A stretch of 64,000 nt of DNA from Priestia aryabhattai B8W22 (GCF_000956595.1 NZ_JYOO01000008.1:102244-166243); one strand, 5' to 3'; counted from the first letter of the stretch, positions 50,679 through 59,580 are shown. The notes: generated from the letters alone by a model not told the origin. Numbers and translations: made by a program.

Positions 50679-53600
50679 TTATTGAGCTATTTTTAAAGTC
50701 GGTTCTTGCTGTTCAGCTGTTTTAGCATCTGCCACGTTTCGAATACGGCCTTCGGCTTTGTATTCAAACGGGCTCTCAAGTGTTTTAATATATTTCACCG
50801 TTGCTTGTAAATCTTCTGGTCCCACTTCCATATCTGACGAAAGTGCACCAATACCATATTTTTCATTTCCGTACATATAGTTATTCACTACTACCGTGTA
50901 TTCTTTTTCTTTGTCAATTTTACTTCCATCTGGAAGCGTGATATCGACGACTTTATTAGTACTACTGTCCCACGTATAGTTAAAGCCTGCAATATGAAAG
51001 TCTAGTCCGGATGAGGTAATTTGGTTATTCAGCACCGTTTCTAAATCCGCTCCGCTTAGCTTTACTTTATTTAAGACGTTGCCAAACGGCTGAATCGCAA
51101 ATAAATCGCCGTATGTCACATCACCTGCATCAAGCTGTGAACGAACGCCTCCGCCATTCATTAAAGCAAAGTCAGCGTTCATTTCTGCTTTCATTCCGTC
51201 AGCTATTAAGTTACCAAGCGCCGTATCTCCTGTTGCTCCACTAGACGGATAGCTTTTTGCTAGAGTGGTAGATGAATTCCCAATAACTTCTGCTTTAATA
51301 GGTCCTGCTAGGTCTTCATATTTTTGCATGATTTTTGAAACTTCAGGATCTGGCGTATAGTCTTTTTGATATACGGTCACAATTTTTGCATCTTTTTTCA
51401 CGATGTCACCCGTATTATCAATTTCAACATCTACATCAGAAAACGCTGAACCGTATGAATAAGCTTGAACAATTAGTTTGTTATCTACTACTTTGTTGTT
51501 GTATACGTGATTGTGAGCTGAAAAGATCACGTCAACTTCATCGTCAACTTTTTTAGCGATATCCGCTGCATCGAACTCAGTAGGCGCTCCGTTTTGATAA
51601 GAAGGATTATGAGCAAGTACCACAATGGCTTTAACACCTTGCTTTTTCAATTCTGCCGTATATTTATCGATCGCTGCTGCTTCGTCCGTAATTTCTAAGT
51701 TTTCATTTCCTTTACGTACAATCATGCTTGGCGTTTCTTGTGTTACAACGCCGATAAAGCCGATTTTCTTGCCGCCTACTTCTTTTATTGCATAAGGCTC
51801 CGTAATTAATTTATTAGTTGAAGTATCATAAGCATTTGCCGCTACCACCGGGAAATTCATGCCGTCGTATCCTTTTGTGCCTTTTGGATGGTCTCCGCCT
51901 TCAATCATACGGTGAAGCTCAGCAATGCCTTCATCAAACTCATGATTTCCAAGCGTACCTAGATCAAATCCAAGTGATTCCATCACTTCAACCGTTGGCT
52001 CATCTTGAAACAGCGCTGAGACTAACGGGCTTCCGCCAATCATATCTCCAGCATGAACTAAAAGCGTATTCGGATTTTCAGCTTCTTGTTTACGAATAGC
52101 TGCTGCTGTATATTTCATATTTCCAGCTAACAGCGTTTGGCCATTTGAATTGATTTTTGTATCTGTATCGAGCTGACCGTGCAGGTCGTTCATACCTAAC
52201 AGCTGAATCTTTGTATTATCTTTTGATTCACCGTTTAAATTAATTTTGTAAATGCCAAATCCTTTGTCATCCGTTTTATTTGTATACGTAATGTTGCTTC
52301 CTTCAGTTAAATAGCTTTCTCCGCGCGGTGAGCTTGTGAACGTCACGTTAGCCGTTCCGTTAATTGGTGCAATGGACCAGTTATCGTCAGCTGTCGGCGT
52401 AATTTCTTTTTGTTCGGTGATGTAGTCCATTAGAATTTGACGGTTTTCATCCGCTGAATCCACCACAAGCTCGCTTCCTTTGAGACCTGGGAAGTTTCCG
52501 CCTCCGCCAGCTCGGTAGTTATTTGTCACAACGATAAACTCTTGATTCGGGTCAACTGGTTTACCGTTATACGTTAAGTTAACAACTCGGCTTGAATCTG
52601 CGTGAATCACGTTTCCATTCACATCGTATTTTGCTGGTTTTGTCACGTCGATTTGGTATTGAACGCCATCAATGACGTCAAAGTTATAAACAGGGAAGCT
52701 TGGGTTTAATAATTCCTGCTCTTCTGTTTTATTCGGTGTAATTTGATTAAACTTACCTGCAGACATATCAATCCAGTCTTTTACCACAGAACCTTTTACT
52801 TTGACAGCTTTTAACGTGTTGTCATATAGATACAGGTCGCCTGCGCTTCGGATCGTTAAGTCACCTTTTTTAATTTCCGTATATTCATCAACGCCGTTTC
52901 TTCCTGCTTTAAAAGGCGCTCCCACTGATAAAATCGGAAGGTCTTTATATTCCGGCTTGTTTTGAGAAACGTACTTTTCTACGTAATCTTTTTGTGCATT
53001 TGTTACCACTTGAATAGATGGATCATCTTTTACAAGAGAAAAATAGCTGTGAATATCATCCGTCGTTTTACCGATTGGTGTGTTCACGTATTTAACCGTT
53101 GCATCGTGATCTTTTTGAACTGCTTTAACAACACCTTTATCCGGTTCTACCGTACTTTGCGTAACCGTTTTCCCTGACGCGTCTTTTACATCTTTATACG
53201 TTTCACGCGTAGACGATTGAGAGCTTACTACTTTCCATTTTCCTTTTTCTTCTTTTAACGTTAAGTCAATTAAACCAAGTGACCCTCCGCCGTAACCTGC
53301 TTGGACAGCGGGAACGCCGTTGATTGTTCCTTTTGCATTATCAACGCCAGGAAGAGGTTTTTTATCTGCTCCAAGGAACAAACCGTCTAGTGAAGCTTCC
53401 GTTTTAGCAGGGAAGACTTTATGCGTATGCGAAAACGTAATAGCATCAATGCCTTTTACTTCACTTAATGAGTAAATGACATCTTCCGTGTTTTGCTTAT
53501 TGCTGCTAAACCCAGAGTGAGCCATCGCGACAACTACGTCCGCGCCTTTTTTCTTCATTTCTGGAATGTACTTATTGGCTGTTTCCACAATGCCTTTTGT

Positions 53601-54317
53601 AATGACTTTCCCATCAAGGTTTGCTTTATCCCAATCGTTAATTTGAGGCGGTACAAAGCCAATAAAACCAACTTTAATCGTTCGTTTCTTTCCATTTTCA
53701 TCGACGACTTTTTTATTCATAATTTTATATGGCGTAAATTTATTTTTATCATTTTTTGGGTTGTTGTCATGATCATCAACGTAGACATTGGCATTTATGT
53801 AAGGGAAATTTGCATCGTTGTACGCTTCTGCTAAGAAGTCTAATCCATAGTTGAACTCATGATTTCCAAGCGTTGCAATATCGTAATCCAGCTGATTCAT
53901 TGCTTTAAATACAGGATGAACTTCACCTTTTTTCAGCGGGTTAATCTTGGCTTTATACGTGCCTAGAGGCGTTCCTTGAATGAGGTCTCCGTTATCCACT
54001 AATAAGCTGTTTTTTACTTCTTTTCGAGCATTTTTGATTAAGGTAGCGGTTTTAGCTAAACCTACTTTTTCATAAGGGGCGTCTTTGAAATAATCATAGT
54101 TTAATAGATTCGTATGAACATCGGTTGTTTCCATCAGGCGTATGTTCACAAGCGCATCTTTTTTATTATGGCCTTGATGCTTGCTTTGCTGTGAGCTTTG
54201 TCCAGGATGACGTTCTTCCGCTCCTGCCTGTGTAGTTAAAAGAGGCATCGATAATAGAGAAAGTGCCAGTGATGTGGATAGGATTTTCTTCGTTTTACTG
54301 CGAGTATTCTTTTTCAT
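50679..54317 (-). CDS. Secreted bifunctional 2',3'-cyclic-nucleotide phosphodiesterase / 5'-nucleotidase (YfkN-like)
   Basis: A 1212-aa exported enzyme with signal peptide (residues about 1-33, cleavage near AGA-EE). It has two tandem metallophosphoesterase/5'-nucleotidase modules. Module 1 (about 55-650) is CpdB-like: METTDVHTNLLNYDYF, VDNGDLIQGTPLG, GNHEFNYGL, FSHTHKVFP, NNYRAGGGGNFPG. Module 2 (about 700-1190) is UshA/YfkN-like: LGMNDLHGQLD, HAGDMIGGSP, LGNHEFDEG, SAHNHVY, LMNGGGVRSQLDAGDVTYGD. B. subtilis YfkN is longer and wall-anchored; here I see no LPXTG or C-terminal anchor (ends LKIAQ). Likely scavenges phosphate and nucleosides. Confidence 0.93.
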   Translation of the reverse strand: MKKNTRSKTKKILSTSLALSLLSMPLLTTQAGAEERHPGQSSQQSKHQGHNKKDALVNIRLMETTDVHTNLLNYDYFKDAPYEKVGLAKTATLIKNARKEVKNSLLVDNGDLIQGTPLGTYKAKINPLKKGEVHPVFKAMNQLDYDIATLGNHEFNYGLDFLAEAYNDANFPYINANVYVDDHDNNPKNDKNKFTPYKIMNKKVVDENGKKRTIKVGFIGFVPPQINDWDKANLDGKVITKGIVETANKYIPEMKKKGADVVVAMAHSGFSSNKQNTEDVIYSLSEVKGIDAITFSHTHKVFPAKTEASLDGLFLGADKKPLPGVDNAKGTINGVPAVQAGYGGGSLGLIDLTLKEEKGKWKVVSSQSSTRETYKDVKDASGKTVTQSTVEPDKGVVKAVQKDHDATVKYVNTPIGKTTDDIHSYFSLVKDDPSIQVVTNAQKDYVEKYVSQNKPEYKDLPILSVGAPFKAGRNGVDEYTEIKKGDLTIRSAGDLYLYDNTLKAVKVKGSVVKDWIDMSAGKFNQITPNKTEEQELLNPSFPVYNFDVIDGVQYQIDVTKPAKYDVNGNVIHADSSRVVNLTYNGKPVDPNQEFIVVTNNYRAGGGGNFPGLKGSELVVDSADENRQILMDYITEQKEITPTADDNWSIAPINGTANVTFTSSPRGESYLTEGSNITYTNKTDDKGFGIYKINLNGESKDNTKIQLLGMNDLHGQLDTDTKINSNGQTLLAGNMKYTAAAIRKQEAENPNTLLVHAGDMIGGSPLVSALFQDEPTVEVMESLGFDLGTLGNHEFDEGIAELHRMIEGGDHPKGTKGYDGMNFPVVAANAYDTSTNKLITEPYAIKEVGGKKIGFIGVVTQETPSMIVRKGNENLEITDEAAAIDKYTAELKKQGVKAIVVLAHNPSYQNGAPTEFDAADIAKKVDDEVDVIFSAHNHVYNNKVVDNKLIVQAYSYGSAFSDVDVEIDNTGDIVKKDAKIVTVYQKDYTPDPEVSKIMQKYEDLAGPIKAEVIGNSSTTLAKSYPSSGATGDTALGNLIADGMKAEMNADFALMNGGGVRSQLDAGDVTYGDLFAIQPFGNVLNKVKLSGADLETVLNNQITSSGLDFHIAGFNYTWDSSTNKVVDITLPDGSKIDKEKEYTVVVNNYMYGNEKYGIGALSSDMEVGPEDLQATVKYIKTLESPFEYKAEGRIRNVADAKTAEQQEPTLKIAQ

Positions 54318-54376
54318 CTACCATTCACCTTTCAAGTAAGTTATCATCGCTATAAATCTAGCAACTGTTCAAAAAT

Positions 54377-54462
54377 AGTATAGCAGAAAAGATTTATAAA
54401 GGATGTAAATTTTTTGATTTTTTAGTAAACCATTTGTATGCGTTTTATTAACTTTTTGTAAA
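54377..54462 (-). promoter_or_regulatory. Candidate Pho box and -10 upstream of nucleotidase gene
   Basis: On the minus strand: TTTACA-N5-TTAATA (54446-54462), further TTTACT (54424-54429) and TTTACA (54404-54409), then a -10 TATACT (54377-54382) without a -35. PhoP binds TTHACA-like repeats about 5 bp apart and its promoters often lack a -35; a phosphate-scavenging product fits. Spacing is not perfectly regular. Confidence 0.45.
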
Positions 54463-54850
54463 CCGAAAAATTTTTTTTAGTTTCTCTCTTTAAAACAAAG
54501 GACTATAGTTTTTATTAATTGGATGAACCCTCCTTTTTAAATGAGTCTTATTACCTAATAAATCAACATTCCCACGCCCTCTTTTCATTCGAAAAAATTT
54601 TATTTCAAGCGGTGTGTATATATGTACTATACATAGGATATGAAAAGCAGACATTAAGTTTGTCACAGCTTCTAACAAAATTTCGTAGATATAAAAAAGA
54701 AAGAGGAGGTTTTTGTCTTCTAACAAATAGATATATTTATATAATTTTACATTTATAACATGGAAACGAGGTTGAGTTATAAGACATACCTACTATATCA
54801 ATCCAATCTAAAGCATCTATACACATGAAACCTACGTTCACCCTACAAAT
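54463..54850. other. AT-rich gap without a supported gene
   Basis: Open frames exist on both strands (about 79 codons) but none has a good ribosome binding site or a recognisable product. The only structure is the terminator at 54851-54910. Confidence 0.5.
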
Positions 54851-54910
54851 AAAAAAATCCGAACGAAGTTGATTCTCCATCAAGAATCTTGATTCATCGT
54901 TCGGATTTTC
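54851..54910 (-). terminator. Terminator of the yybP-type unit; sister of 61777-61834
   Basis: Outer stem AAAATCCGAACGA / TCGTTCGGATTTT around an inner GATTCTC/GAATC stem-loop; T run on the minus strand. About 55 of 60 positions are the same as the terminator at 61777-61834. Confidence 0.85.
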
Positions 54911-54944
54911 TTCAACTACATACTTTTGTCCCAGGCTCGCTTTT

Positions 54945-55391
54945 TTACTGACCTAATTCTTTAATTTGTTTCATAATACTTGATACATCTTGAATTGATT
55001 GAAACAATTCACTGTTTTTTAGCGCTTCCGGATTGAAGCTGCCATCCTTTATATTGGCTTCATAGGCTTCAATTCCACTAATGATTTTTTCGTTTTGTTG
55101 AACAAGCTGATCGTGCACATCAGAAGCGATGTCAGGAGCTTTGGTTTGATTAAAATCTTCAGCTTTCCCTTTCATTTCCTGCAGCTTTTGCTCTAGCTTT
55201 TTTATTGCCTCATCGTCATTAACAGCTTTTTCCGCTAGAGGCGGTATTTCTTCAGCAAACTTTTGTGCTTCACTCACGTAATCTTTCGCATCGTTTGCGT
55301 AGTTCAACGTACTGCTTGTATCTTCAAGAAAAGAACAGCCGCCGACCATAAAAAGAACAGCAGTTGATATGACTAGCATCCACTTTTTCAC
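54945..55391 (-). CDS. yybP: YybP-like (DUF6376) lipoprotein
   Basis: A 148-aa lipoprotein: signal peptide with lipobox VGGC (Cys at about residue 19), then a helical, charged domain (SSTLNYANDAKDYVSEAQKF; EIPPLAEKAVNDDEAIKKLE; DGSFNPEALKNSELFQSIQD). Length and pattern match my recollection of B. subtilis YybP, the gene that names the yybP-ykoY riboswitch class; such a riboswitch lies upstream here. GTG start at 55391 after AAAGGTTGAG. Function unknown, probably linked to manganese. Confidence 0.72.
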   Translation of the reverse strand: MKKWMLVISTAVLFMVGGCSFLEDTSSTLNYANDAKDYVSEAQKFAEEIPPLAEKAVNDDEAIKKLEQKLQEMKGKAEDFNQTKAPDIASDVHDQLVQQNEKIISGIEAYEANIKDGSFNPEALKNSELFQSIQDVSSIMKQIKELGQ

Positions 55392-55422
55392 TTAGCACTC
55401 AACCTTTCTTATTTCTTTTCTG

Positions 55423-55533
55423 CTATCTTCTTTTCGATTTTCGTTTCTTTAACTCTTTCATAATAATGGGTACAGCTTTTTTTATTCCTTTTTTTACAGC
55501 GGGGCTTTTTAACAGTCTCGATAGTTTTGACAT
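55423..55533 (-). CDS. 36-aa highly basic peptide behind Mn2+ riboswitch
   Basis: Begins MSKLSRLLKSPAVKKGI and ends KKRKSKRR; 14 of 36 residues are Lys or Arg and it can form an amphipathic helix. AAGAGAGGAGC precedes the ATG at 55533 at good spacing. It is the first gene after the riboswitch, 31 bp before the YybP-like lipoprotein gene. No family recognised; it could be a small Mn2+-responsive membrane-surface regulator or an antimicrobial-like peptide. A longer frame through the riboswitch is an artefact. Confidence 0.65.
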   Translation of the reverse strand: MSKLSRLLKSPAVKKGIKKAVPIIMKELKKRKSKRR

Positions 55534-55564
55534 TTTTAAGCTCCTCTCTTCTTTTAAAATAACA

Positions 55565-55724
55565 AAAAACACCTTTACCACATGTGGTAAAGGTGTTTGT
55601 ATCCAGACCTTTACCAATGGCAACATTGGCAAAGGTCTCGCTAACAATTTGCATTGTCAATAAAGCCGGAGATAATAATCTCGAAATGACGACTTTACTG
55701 CAAGAGCTACTCCCCTTTGAGCAA
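55565..55724 (-). ncRNA. yybP-ykoY manganese riboswitch with tandem hairpin expression platform
   Basis: On the minus strand the aptamer shows CAAAGGGGAGTAGC (loop L1, 55706-55720), a variable stem, and TTAGCGAGACCTTTG (loop L3, 55631-55643), the two Mn2+-binding loops and P1 strands of this class. The expression platform has hairpin 2 (55605-55638: AGACCTTTGCCAATG / CATTGGTAAAGGTCT) and a 32-bp perfect palindrome (55567-55598) followed by TTTTTT, a terminator. The 3' arm of hairpin 2 (TGGTAAAGGT) is complementary to the 5' arm of the terminator (ACCTTTACCA), so Mn2+-bound P1 would free an antiterminator: an ON switch. Confidence 0.88.
55567..55598 (-). terminator. 32-bp perfect palindrome, riboswitch terminator
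   Basis: Sixteen-base arms (AAACACCTTTACCACA and its complement) followed on the minus strand by TTTTTTG, 34 bp before the peptide start. As RNA the centre would open to a small loop. Confidence 0.85.
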
Positions 55725-55746
55725 AACAGCATTTTTTGTTAACACA

Positions 55747-55776
55747 ATCATAACGTACGTTCCTGATTATCGTCAA
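55747..55776 (-). promoter_or_regulatory. Sigma-A promoter of the Mn2+ riboswitch
   Basis: TTGACG (55771-55776) and TATGAT (55747-55752) on the minus strand with an 18-bp spacer; transcription would start about 15 nt before the aptamer. Confidence 0.7.
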
Positions 55777-55787
55777 CTTATATGGAA

Positions 55788-56768
55788 TTAGTACACATCT
55801 TTTTTGGTAAATACCAGAAACGACACGAGCAGCCCGGCAAGTCCCCAAATGGTTAAAACACCCAAGGAAAACCCTAGTGTCATTCCTTCAGTCGGAGGAG
55901 CTGTGCCTTGCAGGTAAGAAGTTAAATTTAAATTGACCATAAACAAGTACTTAGCTGAATTCCACGAAGAAACCATACTGCTTAAAATCGTACCTGCAAT
56001 CAAACAAGCAAGCATCACACCCATACCAGCAGCCGTACTTTTAATTAAAACGGACAGCATAAAAGCAAGCGTTCCAACCACCAGAGATACAAACCAAGCA
56101 AGGCCAAACTCCATTAAAATATATCTCCACTGCGAAATTAAATGAACGTCCGCTGTATTCAAATCATTGCCCTGCACGCTAAACCCCGTAAGAATCGGGG
56201 CTGTCCATCCTTTAAATCCAAATACAATGCCCGAAATGAGATACGACAACACGCCAAACATTAAAATTAAAAACGAGACGGACATGACGAGCGTGATATA
56301 TTTACTAAGCAGGATTTTCCACCGTTTCACAGGCCTCGTCAACAGTACCTTGATGGATCCCAAGCTGTATTCTGAAGACACTAAATCCGCTGCAATAATC
56401 ATAATCATCAGCGGCAGCAAAAGCTGAATAGCGTTTTCAATGAACCCTCGCACAAACGTTGGCGCTCCCGGTTCTGAAGGATTGATATCGTTATCTAAGT
56501 AATACTGCTGCTGCGCCACGCGAATTTCAAGCTGCTTGCGCCAATCATCTGAAATTTGGCTTCCGCTCAGCCGATTTTGCGTATCGATAATTTCTTGCTG
56601 CAGCGTACTGCGCCAATCGGTCGTTCCTAGCTTTTCTTGAAGGCGCTGCGTTTCGCGAAGCTGAGCATAGGTGAACATGGAAATCAAAACACCCATAATA
56701 AGGGTAACGATTAACAGGCGCTTTTTTCGAACGAGCTTGATCATTTCATTTTGAACCAAACTAATCAA
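55788..56768 (-). CDS. ABC-2 exporter permease
   Basis: A 326-aa membrane protein with an N-terminal helix (residues about 17-34), a roughly 80-residue outside loop, then five hydrophobic segments; LVSSEYSLGSIKVLLTRPVKRWKILLSK is the usual cytoplasmic coupling helix region (shown in parts: LLTRPVKRWKILL). Its start overlaps the end of the ATPase gene by 8 bp, so the two form one transporter, of the type used for bacitracin-like peptides or sporulation/stress export. Substrate unknown. Confidence 0.88.
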   Translation of the reverse strand: MISLVQNEMIKLVRKKRLLIVTLIMGVLISMFTYAQLRETQRLQEKLGTTDWRSTLQQEIIDTQNRLSGSQISDDWRKQLEIRVAQQQYYLDNDINPSEPGAPTFVRGFIENAIQLLLPLMIMIIAADLVSSEYSLGSIKVLLTRPVKRWKILLSKYITLVMSVSFLILMFGVLSYLISGIVFGFKGWTAPILTGFSVQGNDLNTADVHLISQWRYILMEFGLAWFVSLVVGTLAFMLSVLIKSTAAGMGVMLACLIAGTILSSMVSSWNSAKYLFMVNLNLTSYLQGTAPPTEGMTLGFSLGVLTIWGLAGLLVSFLVFTKKDVY

Positions 56769-57672
56769 TCGATTCGCCTCCTGTCATTTCGATAAATAAA
56801 TCTTCAAGAGTTGGAAGCTTTCGGTTCATTTCTTTTACCGTTACTCCTGCTTGAATGAGCTGTTTGTTCCACTCTCCCACTTCAGCTTCCTCATAAAACG
56901 TCGTGACATATTCTCCCTGCACTTGCACAAAGTCCGTCACTTGTTTTAAGACGTCTATTCCCGCAGGCTGCGGATCTAGCTTCCACAGTAAGCGCTCCTG
57001 CTGAGTTAACAGGGTCTTCACCGATTCTGTGTGAATAACTTCTCCTTTTGCAATAATCGCTACTCGGTCACACATCAGCTGAATCTCGCTCAGTAAATGA
57101 CTGGATACTAAGACGCTTAGACCTTCACTTTCAGCTAAAAAGCGAATAAATTTACGCATGTCCCGAATCCCAGAAGGGTCTAGTCCATTCGTTGGCTCGT
57201 CTAAAATGAGCACTTTTGGTTTTCCGAGAAGCGCTTGCGCAATTCCTAAACGCTGCCTCATACCTAAGGAATACGTGCGAACTAAATCGTGGATACGCTC
57301 TTGCAAGCCAACTAATGCCACCACTTCATAAATGCGTTCTTCCGTCATAGAAGGAATCATACGTGAAAAATGCTGCAGATTTTCCCAGCCGCTTAAGTAT
57401 GGATACAGCTCAGGATTTTCAACAATACAGCCGATATGCTCCATCGCTTTTGTAAACTGCTTCGATACGCTGTATCCACAGATAGAAATGGAACCAGCCG
57501 TCGGGCGAATCAAGCCGACAAGCATTCGAATCGTTGTCGTTTTACCGGCTCCATTGGGTCCTAAAAAACCGAACACTTCGCCTCTTTTTAATTCAAAATC
57601 AATATTTTTGATGATTTCACGTTTTCCTATTACTTTTCTCAGTCCTTTTACTGAAAGCGTTACTTCACTCAT
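56761..57672 (-). CDS. ABC transporter ATP-binding protein
   Basis: A 303-aa ATPase: Walker A GPNGAGKTT, signature YSLGMRQRLG, Walker B LILDEPTNGLDPSG and switch His in VSSHLLSE. The DrrA/BcrA-type C-terminal domain ends LEDLFIEMTGGE. GGGAGGGAATGAT precedes the ATG. It is 13 bp after the SGNH hydrolase gene and overlaps the permease. Confidence 0.92.
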   Translation of the reverse strand: MSEVTLSVKGLRKVIGKREIIKNIDFELKRGEVFGFLGPNGAGKTTTIRMLVGLIRPTAGSISICGYSVSKQFTKAMEHIGCIVENPELYPYLSGWENLQHFSRMIPSMTEERIYEVVALVGLQERIHDLVRTYSLGMRQRLGIAQALLGKPKVLILDEPTNGLDPSGIRDMRKFIRFLAESEGLSVLVSSHLLSEIQLMCDRVAIIAKGEVIHTESVKTLLTQQERLLWKLDPQPAGIDVLKQVTDFVQVQGEYVTTFYEEAEVGEWNKQLIQAGVTVKEMNRKLPTLEDLFIEMTGGESID

Positions 57673-57685
57673 ATCATTCCCTCCC

Positions 57686-58489
57686 TTACCACGTAATAAG
57701 CGATGCTACACGTTCTGCGATCAGCTTGTAGCCTTTTGCATTCGGATGAAACTTATCAGTATATAAGTAGTCATCTACCTTTAGCTGAAACAAATCAAAG
57801 GTCGGAACAAAAACAGTTTGCTTATAATTAGCACTTAATTCACTGCTTTTATAATTCCATTCTCGTACAATAGCCGTTGTCGTTTTTGCATCTTGCAGGT
57901 TACTAAACGGATTATATAAACCAATTAAAAAAATCGTCGCGTCTTTATTTGCCGAACGGATGCTTTTTAAGATGCTGTCTACGTTTTTTAAATAGTCATT
58001 TTCTAGCTTTTGAATATTGTTTTTATTTAAGTTCTGCAGCGTTTGCCCACCTTGAAATAAGTCATTTCCGCCAATGGTAATCAAAACGGTATCTGCAGAC
58101 TTAATCTGCCGCTGAATCTGCTGCTGCTTTACTTGACTTGCCAGCTGCGAAGACGTTTGACCTTTTATACCAAAGTTACTTAAGAGAATTTTTTTCTTCG
58201 TTTTTTCTTCAAGATTATCTTTTAAATACCCAACGTATCCTTTTCCCGCTGCGTCTCCTGTTCCTCTTGTCAGTGAATCTCCTAAAGCGACAATCGTATA
58301 ATTCTTGGTGCTTTTGTTACTGCTGCTTGTTTCTTGCTTCGGCTTTGGCATTTCTTTTACGCTAGCTTTTGAGGCGGTAACATAATCATAAATAGACATT
58401 CCAAGCCCTGCTGCAAACAGCAGACACGAAATAATCGAAATAAGGGATACAATCCATACCCACTTTCCTTTCGCTTTCACTGGCTGCAC
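57686..58489 (-). CDS. Membrane-anchored SGNH/GDSL hydrolase
   Basis: A 267-aa lysophospholipase L1-like esterase. One N-terminal transmembrane helix (about 12-34) and a Ser/Lys-rich linker precede the catalytic domain. Block I IVALGDSLTRGTG carries the nucleophile Ser; block II Gly is in SNFGIKGQTS; block III is ITIGGNDLFQGG; block V is DKFHPNAKGY with the Asp/His pair. It precedes the ABC transporter genes in the same orientation. Substrate unknown (lipid or acetylated wall polymer). Confidence 0.9.
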   Translation of the reverse strand: MQPVKAKGKWVWIVSLISIISCLLFAAGLGMSIYDYVTASKASVKEMPKPKQETSSSNKSTKNYTIVALGDSLTRGTGDAAGKGYVGYLKDNLEEKTKKKILLSNFGIKGQTSSQLASQVKQQQIQRQIKSADTVLITIGGNDLFQGGQTLQNLNKNNIQKLENDYLKNVDSILKSIRSANKDATIFLIGLYNPFSNLQDAKTTTAIVREWNYKSSELSANYKQTVFVPTFDLFQLKVDDYLYTDKFHPNAKGYKLIAERVASLITW

Positions 58490-58503
58490 TCCTTTTCGTC
58501 TTT

Positions 58504-59382
58504 TTAGTTATCTTTTTTTAGAGCTTCAACTGTTTTTAGTAACGCCGACCAGTCTAAATGACCCCAGCCATTTTCAATTCCTTGTTCATAATGACCTTTC
58601 ACAAGCTCTCCTAACGGAAGCGGAGCGGACACTTTTTTGGCTGCATCAATAGCCAAGTTTACATCTTTTAGTCCAAGCTCCAGCTTAAATCCGGCTGGAT
58701 CAAAGTCTCTTTTAGCAATTAAATTGCCGTAATTTTTATACACAGGAGATGCAAATAAGCTATTAACCACTTCAAGAAACTGCTCCGCTTGCATGCCATA
58801 CTGTTCTACCATGACTACTGCTTCAGAAACAGCTTCTAACATCGATACTAATAAAAAATTATTGCCAAGCTTAGCTACATTTGATAAGTAAGGCTCGTCT
58901 CCTACAGTGAAAATAGTTTGACCAATCGCTTCAAACAGCGGCCAAACATGCTCTCTTGCTTCTTTATTACCTGCAACTATTACTTTGAGAGCCGCGGCAG
59001 CTGCTGCGTCGGGGCGACCTAAAACGGTCGCTGCAACAAAATGCTGTCCTGATGCAGCATGTGTGCTTGTTAATTTTTCCGATAAATCTACGCTAATAGT
59101 ACTCACAGAAACGTGAATACCGCCTTCTTGAAGGCCTGCAAGTACACCGACTTCTGAAAGCGTTACTTCTTCTAAAGCCTCATCATTTGAAAGAATCGTA
59201 AAGACAAGATTCGCTTCTTGTGCTGCTTGAGCAGGTGTCTCCACAACCTTTGCTCCTTTTTTCACAAGACTTTCCGCCTTTGAAGCAGTGCGGTTATAAA
59301 TCACAAGTTCATGACCCGCTTTTATCATATTTTCCGCCATCGGTAATCCCATATTTCCTAAACCAATTAAACCCACTTTCAT
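58504..59382 (-). CDS. NAD(P)-dependent beta-hydroxyacid dehydrogenase
   Basis: A 292-aa 3-hydroxyisobutyrate dehydrogenase-family enzyme: Rossmann GLIGLGNMGLPMAENMIKAG, cofactor-choice YNRTASKAE (R and T favour NADP), substrate loop STISVDLSEKL in place of the usual DxST, catalytic Lys in VAKLGNNFLL and C-terminal KDVNLAIDAAKK. The start is the ATG at 59382 with TGGAGTGG 5 nt upstream. It lies 14 bp before the SGNH gene and may be in the same transcript. Confidence 0.88.
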   Translation of the reverse strand: MKVGLIGLGNMGLPMAENMIKAGHELVIYNRTASKAESLVKKGAKVVETPAQAAQEANLVFTILSNDEALEEVTLSEVGVLAGLQEGGIHVSVSTISVDLSEKLTSTHAASGQHFVAATVLGRPDAAAAAALKVIVAGNKEAREHVWPLFEAIGQTIFTVGDEPYLSNVAKLGNNFLLVSMLEAVSEAVVMVEQYGMQAEQFLEVVNSLFASPVYKNYGNLIAKRDFDPAGFKLELGLKDVNLAIDAAKKVSAPLPLGELVKGHYEQGIENGWGHLDWSALLKTVEALKKDN

Positions 59383-59580
59383 CTTTACCACTCCATTTCA
59401 GCACTCAGTATGTACATTTATACTTGTTTTCTACCTTTAGAAAAACCATATTTTCATTATTATATAACTACAGTAAAAGCGAATACAAAGAATAGCCTTT
59501 CTAAAATGTTCAAAATGTGACATTTTTTAGACATAATTTATAAAAAACTTGTCTAAAAAATACGAATGGTTTTTAAATAA
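59383..59580. other. Upstream region shared with the csp gene
   Basis: No gene. AT-rich divergent intergenic stretch. It carries the likely but undefined promoter of the dehydrogenase operon on the minus strand. Confidence 0.45.

Noticed and set aside
54490..54758. Overlapping 78-79 codon frames on both strands in the AT-rich gap
   Set aside because: No ribosome binding site, no recognisable domain, and composition typical of AT-rich non-coding DNA.
55409..55848. Longer minus-strand frames across the riboswitch (63, 74 and 107 codons)
   Set aside because: They read through the aptamer and hairpins and only one contains the small peptide as its tail; the real start has its own ribosome binding site.
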